From contig CP032046.1 of the NCBI GenBank assembly GCA_008032955.1, forward strand, positions 620,001 to 684,000: a DNA stretch of 64,000 bases, in the 5' to 3' direction. The translations under genes were made by a program, and so were the position numbers. Under the pieces are notes generated by a model that saw nothing but the letters and a program-made list of their open reading frames with translations, ran no database searches and had not been told where the DNA came from. This document shows, piece by piece, positions 57,214-64,000 of this stretch. The DNA comes from Helicobacter pylori (GTDB taxonomy: Bacteria > Campylobacterota > Campylobacteria > Campylobacterales > Helicobacteraceae). The stretch's first letter is position 1. The number at the start of each line of letters is the position of its first letter.

Positions 57214-59592
57214 TTAAAAATGATAGCTCACATACGCTGTGATGCTTCTGGGAGGCGCGGCTTCTTTACCATTAGGGCTAGTGCCTATCCCGCTAAACCA
57301 ATATTTCATGTTAAAAATGTTATTGATTTGCAAGCTCGCATTGACGCTTTGATTTTTGCGTTCCCACAAAACGCTAGAAATTTGCAAATTCCACACCCAA
57401 TAGTACGGCGTCATGCCCGCTGTTTTGGTGGTGATAGCCCCATTTTTAATCGTGGGCGCGTATTCTGTAAAAGGCACGGTGTTTAACACATCGCTATAAG
57501 CACGGCTATAAAAGAAAGAGCTCAACCCAATCGTAGTTTTAGCGTAAGTGTAGCTCGCGTCTAAAATGAATTGGTGCGGGCTGACAAAAGGGAGTTTTTT
57601 GCCAAAAATATCTTTTTTAGGCCCTTTAGGATTGGCAGGGTTAGTAACCATCGTATGGCTTGTGATATTAGCGTCTATAAAAGTGTAAGCCGCATGGAAA
57701 TTAAGCCCCCTAATTGGCGTGTAATACAATTCCAACTCCACGCCTTGCGATCTCGCATTGACCGGCTCTCTGTTGTCCCCATAGCGTCCGGTAAAATAAT
57801 TATTCGCAAAAATCACAAAATAATTCGCGTTAAAACTCACTTGGTTGTTAAAATAATATCTTGAGCCGCCTTCCATGACATTAAAGATTTGAAAATAATC
57901 CGTGCTTGTGCCTGTAAAATTACCAATATTGCTGAATTGGGGCGGGATGTAGCTTCTTTGATAGTTGAAATAAAACAACCAATCCTTAATGGGTTTATAG
58001 CCGACATTCACTGCTGGATTCCATTGGTTATAACGATCTTTAATGGTTTTTCCTGTTTGACCTTCTTTAAAAGGGGGAGCGTCTTTTTTTTCATAATTTA
58101 AAAAAGTGTATCTCAAGCCAGGCGTGATCGTTAGCATGCCGTTATTGAAATTGATTTCATCGCTGGCATACACAGCGGTATAATTGTTGAAATTATTGAG
58201 TGAAGTTCCTGCATCAAACCCACTGCCATTATTAGGCACGCTAGGGTTTTTCCTGGTGGTGGATCGGCGGTATAAATCTTCAGTTAAAAACCGCATTCCC
58301 ATATTAAAAGTTTGTTTGACTTTACCGGTATTGACAACGAGATTGAGTTTTGGCTCAAAAGCATTCACCACGAAGCGGCGGATATTGTCAAAAAATTGCC
58401 AACAAGGGCTATTCGTGTCGCTATAAGAATACAGACCGCAATTAGGGTTAGTCGTGCTAATTTCTCCTTTTCCTTTAAAGGGTAAAATCTTATTTTGACT
58501 GCTCATATACACGCTTTGGTATTGGTTAGAAAACCCAAAATCCCTGCTCATGTCATGCGTGAAATAAGTGAATTTAAAATCGCCCCCCACTTTCCTATCC
58601 GGATCGCCAAAATAATTTTGATACACGATCCCAAAGCGCTTGGCTCGCCCTCCATCTTGATTGTCAGGGCGCTCGTTGATGAAGCGGTTATAGGCATAAT
58701 CTTGCGCGCTCAAAGTGCCTGGATGGTAAGAATTGTATTGATAATACTGGTAATAAGCTTTAAAAGTGTTGGTCGCATTAATCTTATAAACCGCATCCAA
58801 CAAGTAGTTTTGCACCTTTGTGGGGCTGTTTTGCCTGAAACCTTGCCCATTAATCCAATTGCCTTGGGCGCTAATGCCTATATACTTACCCAACATTCCA
58901 GCCGTTCGCCCATAAGTGTTAAACAGCATTTGGTTTCCTAAGGTTTGGGCTAAAGGCTTGCCTTTTTCTTTGGGATCTACAAAACCCCCTGTGGATGATC
59001 GCCCCCAAAAAGTGATCCTTTCAGCCGCTTGATTTTCCCACTCTTTAGGGATTTCTTTAGTGATGATATTCACCACGCCTCCAAAAGTGTTAGGGCCGTA
59101 TTGGACGCTCGTGCCACCCTTAATCACGTCAATCCTATCCACTGACTGGAAAGTTACAGGGAAAATCGCCAGTTCAATATTAGAATACGGCGCGCCATAA
59201 ATGGGGATACCATTGACTAAAATCATGCCCGTATTGCTATGCCCGTTACCTCCTCCACCAAAACCGCGCACCGAAATTTTAGGCAGCACGCCTGTGCCTG
59301 TAGCGTCTCTGATTTGAATCCCTGGCACATTTTGCAAGGCGTTTTCAATATTCAAATTACCCGTTTTTTTGAGTTCTTTGTTGGAAATCACCGTGCGAGA
59401 GCTTGTGGAATTACGCACTTCTTCGCTTTGATATGAAAGCGGGGCGCTGGAACTGAATTTTTGCTCAGTGGTTGTAACTTTTTTTAAAAAATGGTGCTTA
59501 TCTTTCGCGCCCACCAAAAAGTTAAAAGACAAAAAAGTCAAAGCACCCAACGCTAAAAAATAAGGGGTTTTTACCCTCAAATAACCATTCAT
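57214..59592 (-). CDS. fecA: TonB-dependent outer membrane receptor (FecA-type)
   Basis: About 792 residues from the ATG at 59592, eight bases behind AAAGG. An alternative ATG at 59610 lies upstream of that site. A signal peptide is followed by a plug domain (KKTGNLNIENALQNVPGIQI, then VRGFGGGGNGHSNTGMILVN and GGTSVQYGPNTFGGVVNII) and a 22-strand barrel to a C-terminal AYVSYHF. FecA-type receptors take up iron-citrate or other siderophores with TonB-ExbBD. A perfect Fur box lies upstream. From memory it is HP0807, the second FecA of H. pylori. Confidence 0.9.
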   Translation of the reverse strand: MNGYLRVKTPYFLALGALTFLSFNFLVGAKDKHHFLKKVTTTEQKFSSSAPLSYQSEEVRNSTSSRTVISNKELKKTGNLNIENALQNVPGIQIRDATGTGVLPKISVRGFGGGGNGHSNTGMILVNGIPIYGAPYSNIELAIFPVTFQSVDRIDVIKGGTSVQYGPNTFGGVVNIITKEIPKEWENQAAERITFWGRSSTGGFVDPKEKGKPLAQTLGNQMLFNTYGRTAGMLGKYIGISAQGNWINGQGFRQNSPTKVQNYLLDAVYKINATNTFKAYYQYYQYNSYHPGTLSAQDYAYNRFINERPDNQDGGRAKRFGIVYQNYFGDPDRKVGGDFKFTYFTHDMSRDFGFSNQYQSVYMSSQNKILPFKGKGEISTTNPNCGLYSYSDTNSPCWQFFDNIRRFVVNAFEPKLNLVVNTGKVKQTFNMGMRFLTEDLYRRSTTRKNPSVPNNGSGFDAGTSLNNFNNYTAVYASDEINFNNGMLTITPGLRYTFLNYEKKDAPPFKEGQTGKTIKDRYNQWNPAVNVGYKPIKDWLFYFNYQRSYIPPQFSNIGNFTGTSTDYFQIFNVMEGGSRYYFNNQVSFNANYFVIFANNYFTGRYGDNREPVNARSQGVELELYYTPIRGLNFHAAYTFIDANITSHTMVTNPANPKGPKKDIFGKKLPFVSPHQFILDASYTYAKTTIGLSSFFYSRAYSDVLNTVPFTEYAPTIKNGAITTKTAGMTPYYWVWNLQISSVLWERKNQSVNASLQINNIFNMKYWFSGIGTSPNGKEAAPPRSITAYVSYHF

Positions 59593-59631
59593 TATGATAA
59601 CCTTTCTCATTTAATTCAAACCGATGCATAC

Positions 59632-59650
59632 TATAATAATAATTATTATA
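59632..59650. promoter_or_regulatory. Fur box upstream of the TonB receptor
   Basis: A perfect 19-base palindrome (TATAATAAT A ATTATTATA) lies 40-58 bases before the receptor start. Its core TAATAATAATTATTA (59634-59648) matches the H. pylori Fe2+-Fur consensus TAATAATnATTATTA at every position. Confidence 0.85.
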
Positions 59651-59802
59651 ATTAGCTTAAGAATTGAAAATTAATCTTATTTATTTACAATTCGTTATCA
59701 AAACGATTTGAAAAAGGTTTTTAGTGTTTTTTATTTTTTGCAAACAGCTGCTAAGCGTTTTTTAAAAACAGAATGTTACGGGAGTTTTGAATGCGTTATT
59801 TA

Positions 59803-60159
59803 TCAATTTGACGAAGAAACCATCACGACCGCTATCGCAAAACCAGCATCATGGCTGATGCTTGCACTCAAGCTTTGGATATTAAAATAATCCATTTTTT
59901 CTTTAGAAAGAGTGATTAAGGGAGCGTTTTTAGGGTTTTTAGAAATTTTTATATCCAAAAAGCTCAATTCCTTACCAATGCCTACTTGAAGGGCTTTAGA
60001 GCAAGCCTCTTTAAGTGCGAAAAACCCGGCGATACTGCTGGATTTATCCTTGCATAAAACAATCTCACTTGGCGATAAAAAACGCTCTAAAAACTTCATT
60101 TCAAAGCGTTTTACGCACTTTTCTATCCTAGCAATAGAAACAATATCTATGCCAATCAT
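59803..60159 (-). CDS. acpS: AcpS, holo-acyl-carrier-protein synthase
   Basis: 118 residues. MIGIDIVSIARIEKCVKRF holds the first Mg-binding Asp; FFALKEACSKALQVGIG holds the second acidic site. AcpS attaches phosphopantetheine to ACP for fatty acid synthesis. It is 6 bases after fliL on the same strand. Confidence 0.94.
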   Translation of the reverse strand: MIGIDIVSIARIEKCVKRFEMKFLERFLSPSEIVLCKDKSSSIAGFFALKEACSKALQVGIGKELSFLDIKISKNPKNAPLITLSKEKMDYFNIQSLSASISHDAGFAIAVVMVSSSN

Positions 60160-60165
60160 TTAAAA

Positions 60166-60717
60166 TTATTGGATGATAAAATCAGTGAAAAAGACATTTT
60201 TAATAAAGCCATCAATCAAAAACGAATTCAAATGGCTCTTAATTTCATCTTTAAGCTTGTTTTTGCCCTTGTTAGTAACCACTTCTTCCACGCTTTTAGA
60301 CGATAGAATTTCTATAATCGTGTCTTTAATCGCTGTGTCCTTAACCTTGACTTCATTTAAAAGCTTTTCATTACTCAATTCTAACGAGATAGAAGCCTTA
60401 AGGTAGCGTCTGCCATTTTGAGAGACCAAATTCACCGCAAAAGGCGCATCAATCGCATACAAAGGCCCAAGCACCAAGTATTGCTGGATATTAGAGCCTT
60501 CTTTGGCCTCTTGATTTTTGTTCGCCATAGGATTAGCTTGAACTTCTTGGGTGTTTTTAGAAGCGTTTTCTTTAGATTCTTCCTTATTCCCCATAAGCAG
60601 CATGATAATCACCCCTACCAATAAAAGCATCACTAACACGCTTCCAATAATGACAAATAAAAGGGCTTTGCTTTTTTTGGGAGGTTGTTGCGCGGTATTT
60701 TCTTGTTCTTCTGCCAT
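60166..60717 (-). CDS. fliL: FliL, flagellar basal body-associated protein
   Basis: 183 residues: a cytoplasmic tail, one membrane helix (ALLFVIIGSVLVMLLLVGVI), an Asn/Lys-rich periplasmic linker, and a FliL domain with LGPLYAIDAPFAVNLVSQNG and IIEILSSKSVEEVV. FliL modulates stator function and motor torque near the MotAB ring. It begins 9 bases after rsmD. Its neighbour acpS follows. Confidence 0.9.
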   Translation of the reverse strand: MAEEQENTAQQPPKKSKALLFVIIGSVLVMLLLVGVIIMLLMGNKEESKENASKNTQEVQANPMANKNQEAKEGSNIQQYLVLGPLYAIDAPFAVNLVSQNGRRYLKASISLELSNEKLLNEVKVKDTAIKDTIIEILSSKSVEEVVTNKGKNKLKDEIKSHLNSFLIDGFIKNVFFTDFIIQ

Positions 60718-60725
60718 GCCTATTC

Positions 60726-61327
60726 CTATTGAAAATAAGTTAAAGTGGTTTTTCCAAATTTTTTCTGTTTGATTATAGCTAAAGTTACAAGACTTTTAGG
60801 CATTTCATGCACGCTTTCATGCTCAAAAACCGCTAAAAGATTTTTTGGATTAAAGCGTTTCAATAACATTTCTAAAGCTTGAAAACACTTTTCATAAATC
60901 CCTAAAAACCCGCTTGTTTCAAAAGGAGGATCAAAATAAAGGATATTCAAAACGCCATTTTTTAAACACAGCGTGGGCAAAAGCTTGAAAGCGTCATCTA
61001 AAAAGGTTTGAATTTCCATTTCCTTTTTTAAGCGGTTTTTAAAGAGGGCAATATTTCTAAAAGCGTGGCATAAGCGCTTTTATTTTGCTCAAAAAACACC
61101 GCGCTTTTAGCCCCCCTACTCAACGCCTCTAAACCCATAGAAGCGCTGCCTGAAAACACTTCTATAAAATGCGCTCCTATAATTTCTGCTTGCAAGGTGT
61201 TAAAAAACGACTCTCTTACGATCGCTTTGGTGGGGCGCGTGCTAGAAACATTAGGCAAATTCAAGCCTAATCCCTTACAAGCCCCCCCAATAATCTTAAA
61301 TTTTTTTACTGGCTGATGATTTGGCAT
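60726..61327 (-). pseudogene. rsmD: 16S rRNA (guanine966-N2)-methyltransferase, one frameshift
   Basis: About 200 residues after repair. The first half has GACKGLGLNLPN, STRPTKAIVRESFFN and the SAM-binding FIEVFSGSASMGLEALSRGA. It stops at a run of five T (61036-61040; A5 in the gene); A6 restores SLKNRLKKEMEIQTFLDDAF and continues with the catalytic NILYFDPPFETSGF. RsmD methylates G966 of 16S rRNA. The start overlaps the upstream small gene by 22 bases. Confidence 0.87.
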
Positions 61328-61632
61328 AATTTGTGGGTGTATTCTTCTAGCAATTGCTGGATCTTTTGCTCTTTAGAAAATTGGATTTCTTCGCAAGGTT
61401 TTTCGCTCGTCTTTAAAGTGCGATAAAAATTTTTTACATCTTCTTTCACGCTCTGTTTAGTGAAAGGCTTTCTTAAGCGCTCTTCTATAAAGCATAGGGG
61501 CTTATTGGTTTCTAGCTTTTCATTATCGCTTAAAACAAGATCGCAAACTTCCACAGGAGAAAGACAATCGCTCAAATAAAATTCCAAACTCCTTTGAATC
61601 AACAAAGACTTGCAAGAAAGAAAAATTTTCAA
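61306..61632 (-). CDS. Small protein of unknown function
   Basis: 108 residues, mixed helix with a Cys-containing N-terminus (MKIFLSCKSLLIQRSLEFYL), no membrane segment. The C-terminal half is charged and helical. It precedes rsmD with a 22-base overlap. No family recognised. HP0811 by position, from memory. Confidence 0.6.
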   Translation of the reverse strand: MKIFLSCKSLLIQRSLEFYLSDCLSPVEVCDLVLSDNEKLETNKPLCFIEERLRKPFTKQSVKEDVKNFYRTLKTSEKPCEEIQFSKEQKIQQLLEEYTHKLCQIISQ

Positions 61633-61778
61633 AAAACCCCCTTTATCCCATCAATAGGCTTAAATTTTTTCAAATTATAGCAATTCTTTCTTTTAAGCAC
61701 CAATACTAAATAAATAAATTCAAAAAGTGTTTCATTTTGTAAAAAAAAGAATGTTAAAAATAAAGTTTAATAACATCG

Positions 61779-61792
61779 TTTTTTTTTTTTTT
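61779..61792. repeat. Poly-T tract (14 bases)
   Basis: Fourteen T immediately upstream of an extended -10 (TGTACAAT at 61792-61799). T-tract length at such a position alters spacing or DNA bending at the promoter and is a known phase-variation device in H. pylori. Confidence 0.9.
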
Positions 61793-61805
61793 GTACAATG
61801 CTCGG

Positions 61806-61945
61806 CGAAGGTAAGAGCAAAAGGCATATTATATTTATTCCTTCCTTCTTTACTATAACTTATAATAAACTTTTTCATTAAAATGTCCTGACGCTCTTAC
61901 CTTCTTACCTTAATTGAGAAAGCAAGTTAGCCTCTCTCAACTTTT
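61806..61945 (+). ncRNA. nikS: Small RNA behind a poly-T-headed promoter, probably NikS (HPnc4160)
   Basis: The extended -10 TGTACAAT ends at 61799, which places the start near 61806. From there GAAGGTAAGAGC (61807-61818) can pair perfectly over 12 bases with GCTCTTACCTTC (61893-61904). A terminator-like hairpin (TTGAGA at 61914-61919 with TCTCAA at 61935-61940) is followed by CTTTT. No protein frame fits. The nickel-regulated sRNA NikS, a repressor of several virulence genes, has a variable T-stretch before its -10 and, from its name order, lies in this part of the genome. Identity is inferred from memory; the structural case for an RNA is stronger. Confidence 0.55.
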
Positions 61946-62078
61946 CACACAAATTAATCTTGAAAGCTTTAATAGTAAATGCTTTAATATTCTAAAATCC
62001 AAGACACCAATCCCCCCCTTTAAAAATACGAAAATACGCAAACTCTTTATTATTTAGATTGTAAAAATGCTTTACATT

Positions 62079-63080
62079 TTATTTTTTTTTTACAAACTCT
62101 AACGCTTTGAAACGCTCCCCCAAGCCCCCAGGGCTAATTAGGGGCTTGATTTTAGCCGCTTCTTTTAAATACCTTTCATAACTCACGCTCTTTGAAAATG
62201 TTTCTAACAATCCCATAAGCCCCATATCCAGCAAAGCGTTAGCCTGCGATTTAAAGAATGAAAATTGCGCGTGGTGTTTTTCAAGCAAATTGCGCACCAG
62301 AGAAAAATTGACATCATAAGTCAAATCGCTTTGCTGATACAAAGAAGCCAGATGGTTTAAAATATCCTTAAAATCCAGCGCTTGGTGGTTTTTAAAAGCC
62401 CTTAAATGCAAGTCCTTTCTCTCTGTTTCATCGCCATAATCAAAGCTCAAAAACACCCAAGAAGAAGCCTCGTTCAATTTTTCTAACAAATTTTTAATGA
62501 AAGCCTCTAAAAATAACGGCGCACACCCTTGTTTTAAATTCAAATTTTTAAGAAGTTCTTTAGTGGGTTCATCAATACCGCCCCAAACGCCCTGATGATC
62601 ATGAGTGATAAAAAGCATTTGATTGTCTTTAATGATCTCGCAAGCGAATGCGTCAAACAATTCATTAGAGATAACAAACGCGCTTTTTTCTTTAAAATCA
62701 AGCTCTTCTAAACTGCAACTACTCAAATCCAATTGTGTGGCTTGTTTAAAAATAATTCGTTGGAGTTTTTGCAATTCCTTTAAAGGCTCACAGCTGACAA
62801 ACTCGCATTTTTCCATTACGCCCACGCTCAAAGCGTTTAAAAAACTGGCTATATCGCTCAAAAAATGCCCATGATGAGAGCCAATTTCTACAATTTTTAA
62901 AGGCAAAAATAATTTTTCTTCTTCTAAAAGCCTAATGATATAAAACGCAATAGCACCCCCAAAAAACTTACTCAAAGACACCGAGGTGTAAAAATCCCCT
63001 TTTGGACCGATTAGTGCTTTTCTGTAATACCCCTTCTCTCCATAAAGCCACTCTTGCATGTAATTCCCAAACGAACGCAC
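62079..63080 (-). CDS. MidA/NDUFAF7-like class I methyltransferase
   Basis: 333 residues from a GTG at 63080, preceded by AAGGG. Motifs are GDFYTSVSLSKFFGGAIAFY, the SAM-binding KIVEIGSHHGHFLSDIASFL, FVSCEPLKELQKLQR and SAFVISNELFDAFACEII. This is the family of SAM-dependent arginine methyltransferases that includes mitochondrial NDUFAF7 (MidA), which acts on complex I. The target in Helicobacter is unproven. A run of T10 at 62082-62091 lies at the 3' end, in the Lys codons before the stop. Confidence 0.75.
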   Translation of the reverse strand: MRSFGNYMQEWLYGEKGYYRKALIGPKGDFYTSVSLSKFFGGAIAFYIIRLLEEEKLFLPLKIVEIGSHHGHFLSDIASFLNALSVGVMEKCEFVSCEPLKELQKLQRIIFKQATQLDLSSCSLEELDFKEKSAFVISNELFDAFACEIIKDNQMLFITHDHQGVWGGIDEPTKELLKNLNLKQGCAPLFLEAFIKNLLEKLNEASSWVFLSFDYGDETERKDLHLRAFKNHQALDFKDILNHLASLYQQSDLTYDVNFSLVRNLLEKHHAQFSFFKSQANALLDMGLMGLLETFSKSVSYERYLKEAAKIKPLISPGGLGERFKALEFVKKK

Positions 63081-63211
63081 GATTTCCCTTTTATTAAACT
63101 CATCTCAACCAACAATAAGAGACCGCTATTCTAGTCAAAATCGCCTTATTTTTGCGCTATGATATTATAATTATAATGACTTTTTAGGCTAGTTTGAAGG
63201 GAGTTTAGAGT

Positions 63212-63829
63212 TTGGAAATTTTAAGGCGAGAGTGCGGGGCGGTGGAAGAAAACGCTTATATTGTGAAGCTTTCTAGTGGGATAGATTTTATCATCGATCC
63301 CGGATTTTCTAGCAGCGAATGGGTGTTAGAAAACGCCAAAAACCCTAAGGCGATTTTAATCACGCATGGGCATTATGATCATGTATGGGATAGCGCTCAA
63401 TTGTCAAAAACCCTTAAAGACACCCCCATTTACGCCCCAAAAGACGATGTTTTTATGCTAGAAAATGATATTTTCCATTTAGGCATGCCGGTTTTTAGCC
63501 CCAATTTTAGCGTGCCTTGCAATAAGGGTTGCACCACTTTAGAGATAGCAAACACCACCATTAAATACTGGCATTTTCCCGGACACACGCCCGGTTGTTC
63601 CATCATAGAAATAGAAGGGGTGATTTTTAGCGGGGATTTTATTTTTTATCGCAGCATTGGCCGTTATGATTTCCCTTATTCTAATGAAAAAGACATGAAA
63701 GAGTCCCTATTAAGGTTTCAAAATTTAGATTTTCCTAAAGACGTAGAGATTTATCCAGGGCATGGGGATAAAACAAGTTTTTTTGCCGAAAGAGAGCATT
63801 CTAAAATTTGGGTTTCAAGGATGGCTTAA
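63212..63829 (+). CDS. Metallo-beta-lactamase-fold hydrolase (glyoxalase II-like)
   Basis: 205 residues. Two zinc sites: ILITHGHYDHVWDSAQL (HxHxDH), a His in HFPGHTPGCSII, and a later Asp and His in FSGDFIFYRSIG and IYPGHGDKTSF. This is the YcbL/Gloxalase II-like hydrolase class, usually acting on thioesters. The start is TTG at 63212, after GGGAG. It abuts the next gene, so the two are probably coupled. Confidence 0.82.
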   Translation: MEILRRECGAVEENAYIVKLSSGIDFIIDPGFSSSEWVLENAKNPKAILITHGHYDHVWDSAQLSKTLKDTPIYAPKDDVFMLENDIFHLGMPVFSPNFSVPCNKGCTTLEIANTTIKYWHFPGHTPGCSIIEIEGVIFSGDFIFYRSIGRYDFPYSNEKDMKESLLRFQNLDFPKDVEIYPGHGDKTSFFAEREHSKIWVSRMA

Positions 63830-64000
63830 TTGTTAAGCCGGCTAGACAAAGAGCGTTATTTGCGCCATATCATGCTAGAAGATGTGGGCGAAGAAGGCCA
63901 ATTGAAGCTTTTAAAATCTAGCGTTTTAGTCATTGGAGCCGGGGGGCTTGGATCAGCGGTTTTGATGTATCTGTGTGCTGCTGGGGTAGGAAAAATAGGC
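63830..64000 (+). CDS. ThiF/MoeB-family adenylyltransferase (5' end only)
   Basis: The frame opens at TTG 63830 directly after the hydrolase stop and is cut by the end of the window after 57 codons. LSRLDKERYLRHIMLEDVGE is the typical MoeB/ThiF N-terminus, followed by the nucleotide loop VLVIGAGGLGSAVLMYLCAA. This E1-like enzyme adenylates the C-terminal Gly of MoaD or ThiS for sulfur transfer. Given the complete moaC-moaD-moaE set in the window, MoaD is one likely partner; ThiS in thiamine synthesis is the other. Confidence 0.78.
   Translation, partial: MLSRLDKERYLRHIMLEDVGEEGQLKLLKSSVLVIGAGGLGSAVLMYLCAAGVGKIG

Noticed and set aside
59708-59890. 60-residue frame upstream of the TonB receptor, partly antisense to acpS
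   Set aside because: Its last part is the complement of acpS, and the rest lacks a ribosome binding site or codon bias.
61682-61790. tRNA or rRNA gene in the 61.6-62.1 kb gap
   Set aside because: No cloverleaf with a CCA end or T-loop GTTCGAATC; the region fits a small RNA better.
62082-62091. T10 run as a phase-variation switch in the methyltransferase
   Set aside because: It lies in the last Lys codons, so length changes alter only the C-terminal tail.

Overview
This window is a stretch of a Helicobacter pylori chromosome, or that of an extremely close relative. Three things point there: the gene order (ftsX, flaG-fliD-fliS, rny, ftsY, moaA, flhB, amiA, tyrS, spoT, rpoZ, pyrH, acnB, hofE, ssrA, lolA, secA, hofF, hsdS, cadA, comM, def, clpP, tig, hpaA, moaC-mog-moaE-moaD, ribA, ribBA, a TonB receptor, acpS, fliL), the AT-rich codon use with AAGG/AAGGA ribosome binding sites, and the long homopolymer tracts. 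From memory it matches roughly HP0748-HP0814 of strain 26695. No IS element, CRISPR array, rRNA or tRNA gene was found.

Layout. 1-4.6 kb: end of ftsX, an EnvC-like coiled-coil protein, then a sigma28-type promoter and the filament-cap cluster flaG-fliD-fliS-fliT-like. 4.6-12.8 kb: tcdA, a tiny acidic protein, an N-carbamoylputrescine amidase, two membrane transporters, rny, mthfS, a lipoprotein and ftsY. 12.8-15.5 kb: an accessory-looking minus-strand cluster of unrecognised, partly frameshifted genes, headed by a hydrophobic micro-ORF that contains a G11 tract. 15.5-31.5 kb: housekeeping genes (moaA, mobA, flhB, amiA, tyrS, spoT, rpoZ, pyrH, mqnA, acnB). 31.5-42.9 kb: outer-membrane proteins hofE and hofF, the tmRNA gene, lolA, secA, a LolC/E-type permease, then a degenerate Xer-like recombinase beside an orphan type I specificity gene with internal repeats. 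43-55.5 kb: cadA, comM, def, clpP, tig, an outer-membrane protein, hpaA, and the molybdopterin and riboflavin genes, with a 110-bp tandem duplication at the moaD/moaE junction. 55.6-64 kb: LPS glycosyltransferase, metalloprotease, a Fur-boxed TonB receptor, acpS, fliL, rsmD, a poly-T-headed small RNA locus that is probably NikS, and the start of a ThiF/MoeB gene.

The genes form several working groups. Molybdenum cofactor synthesis is present as moaA, mobA, moaC, mog, moaE and moaD. Flagellar assembly is represented by flaG, fliD, fliS, flhB and fliL. Trans-translation and protein quality control are represented by ssrA, clpP, tig and def. The outer membrane is represented by lolA, the LolC/E permease, hofE, hofF and hpaA.

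Caution for the reader: nine genes are interrupted, by twelve frameshifts that are each repaired by adding one base to a run of 4-8 identical bases. They include flhB, acnB, clpP, ribA, ribBA, rsmD, hofE and a nitronate monooxygenase. The uniform direction (always one base short) and the hits in genes needed for growth suggest that many are base-calling errors rather than mutations. Three changes do not fit that error type and look like real events: a second acnB lesion, the moaE duplication and the extra T in the micro-ORF.
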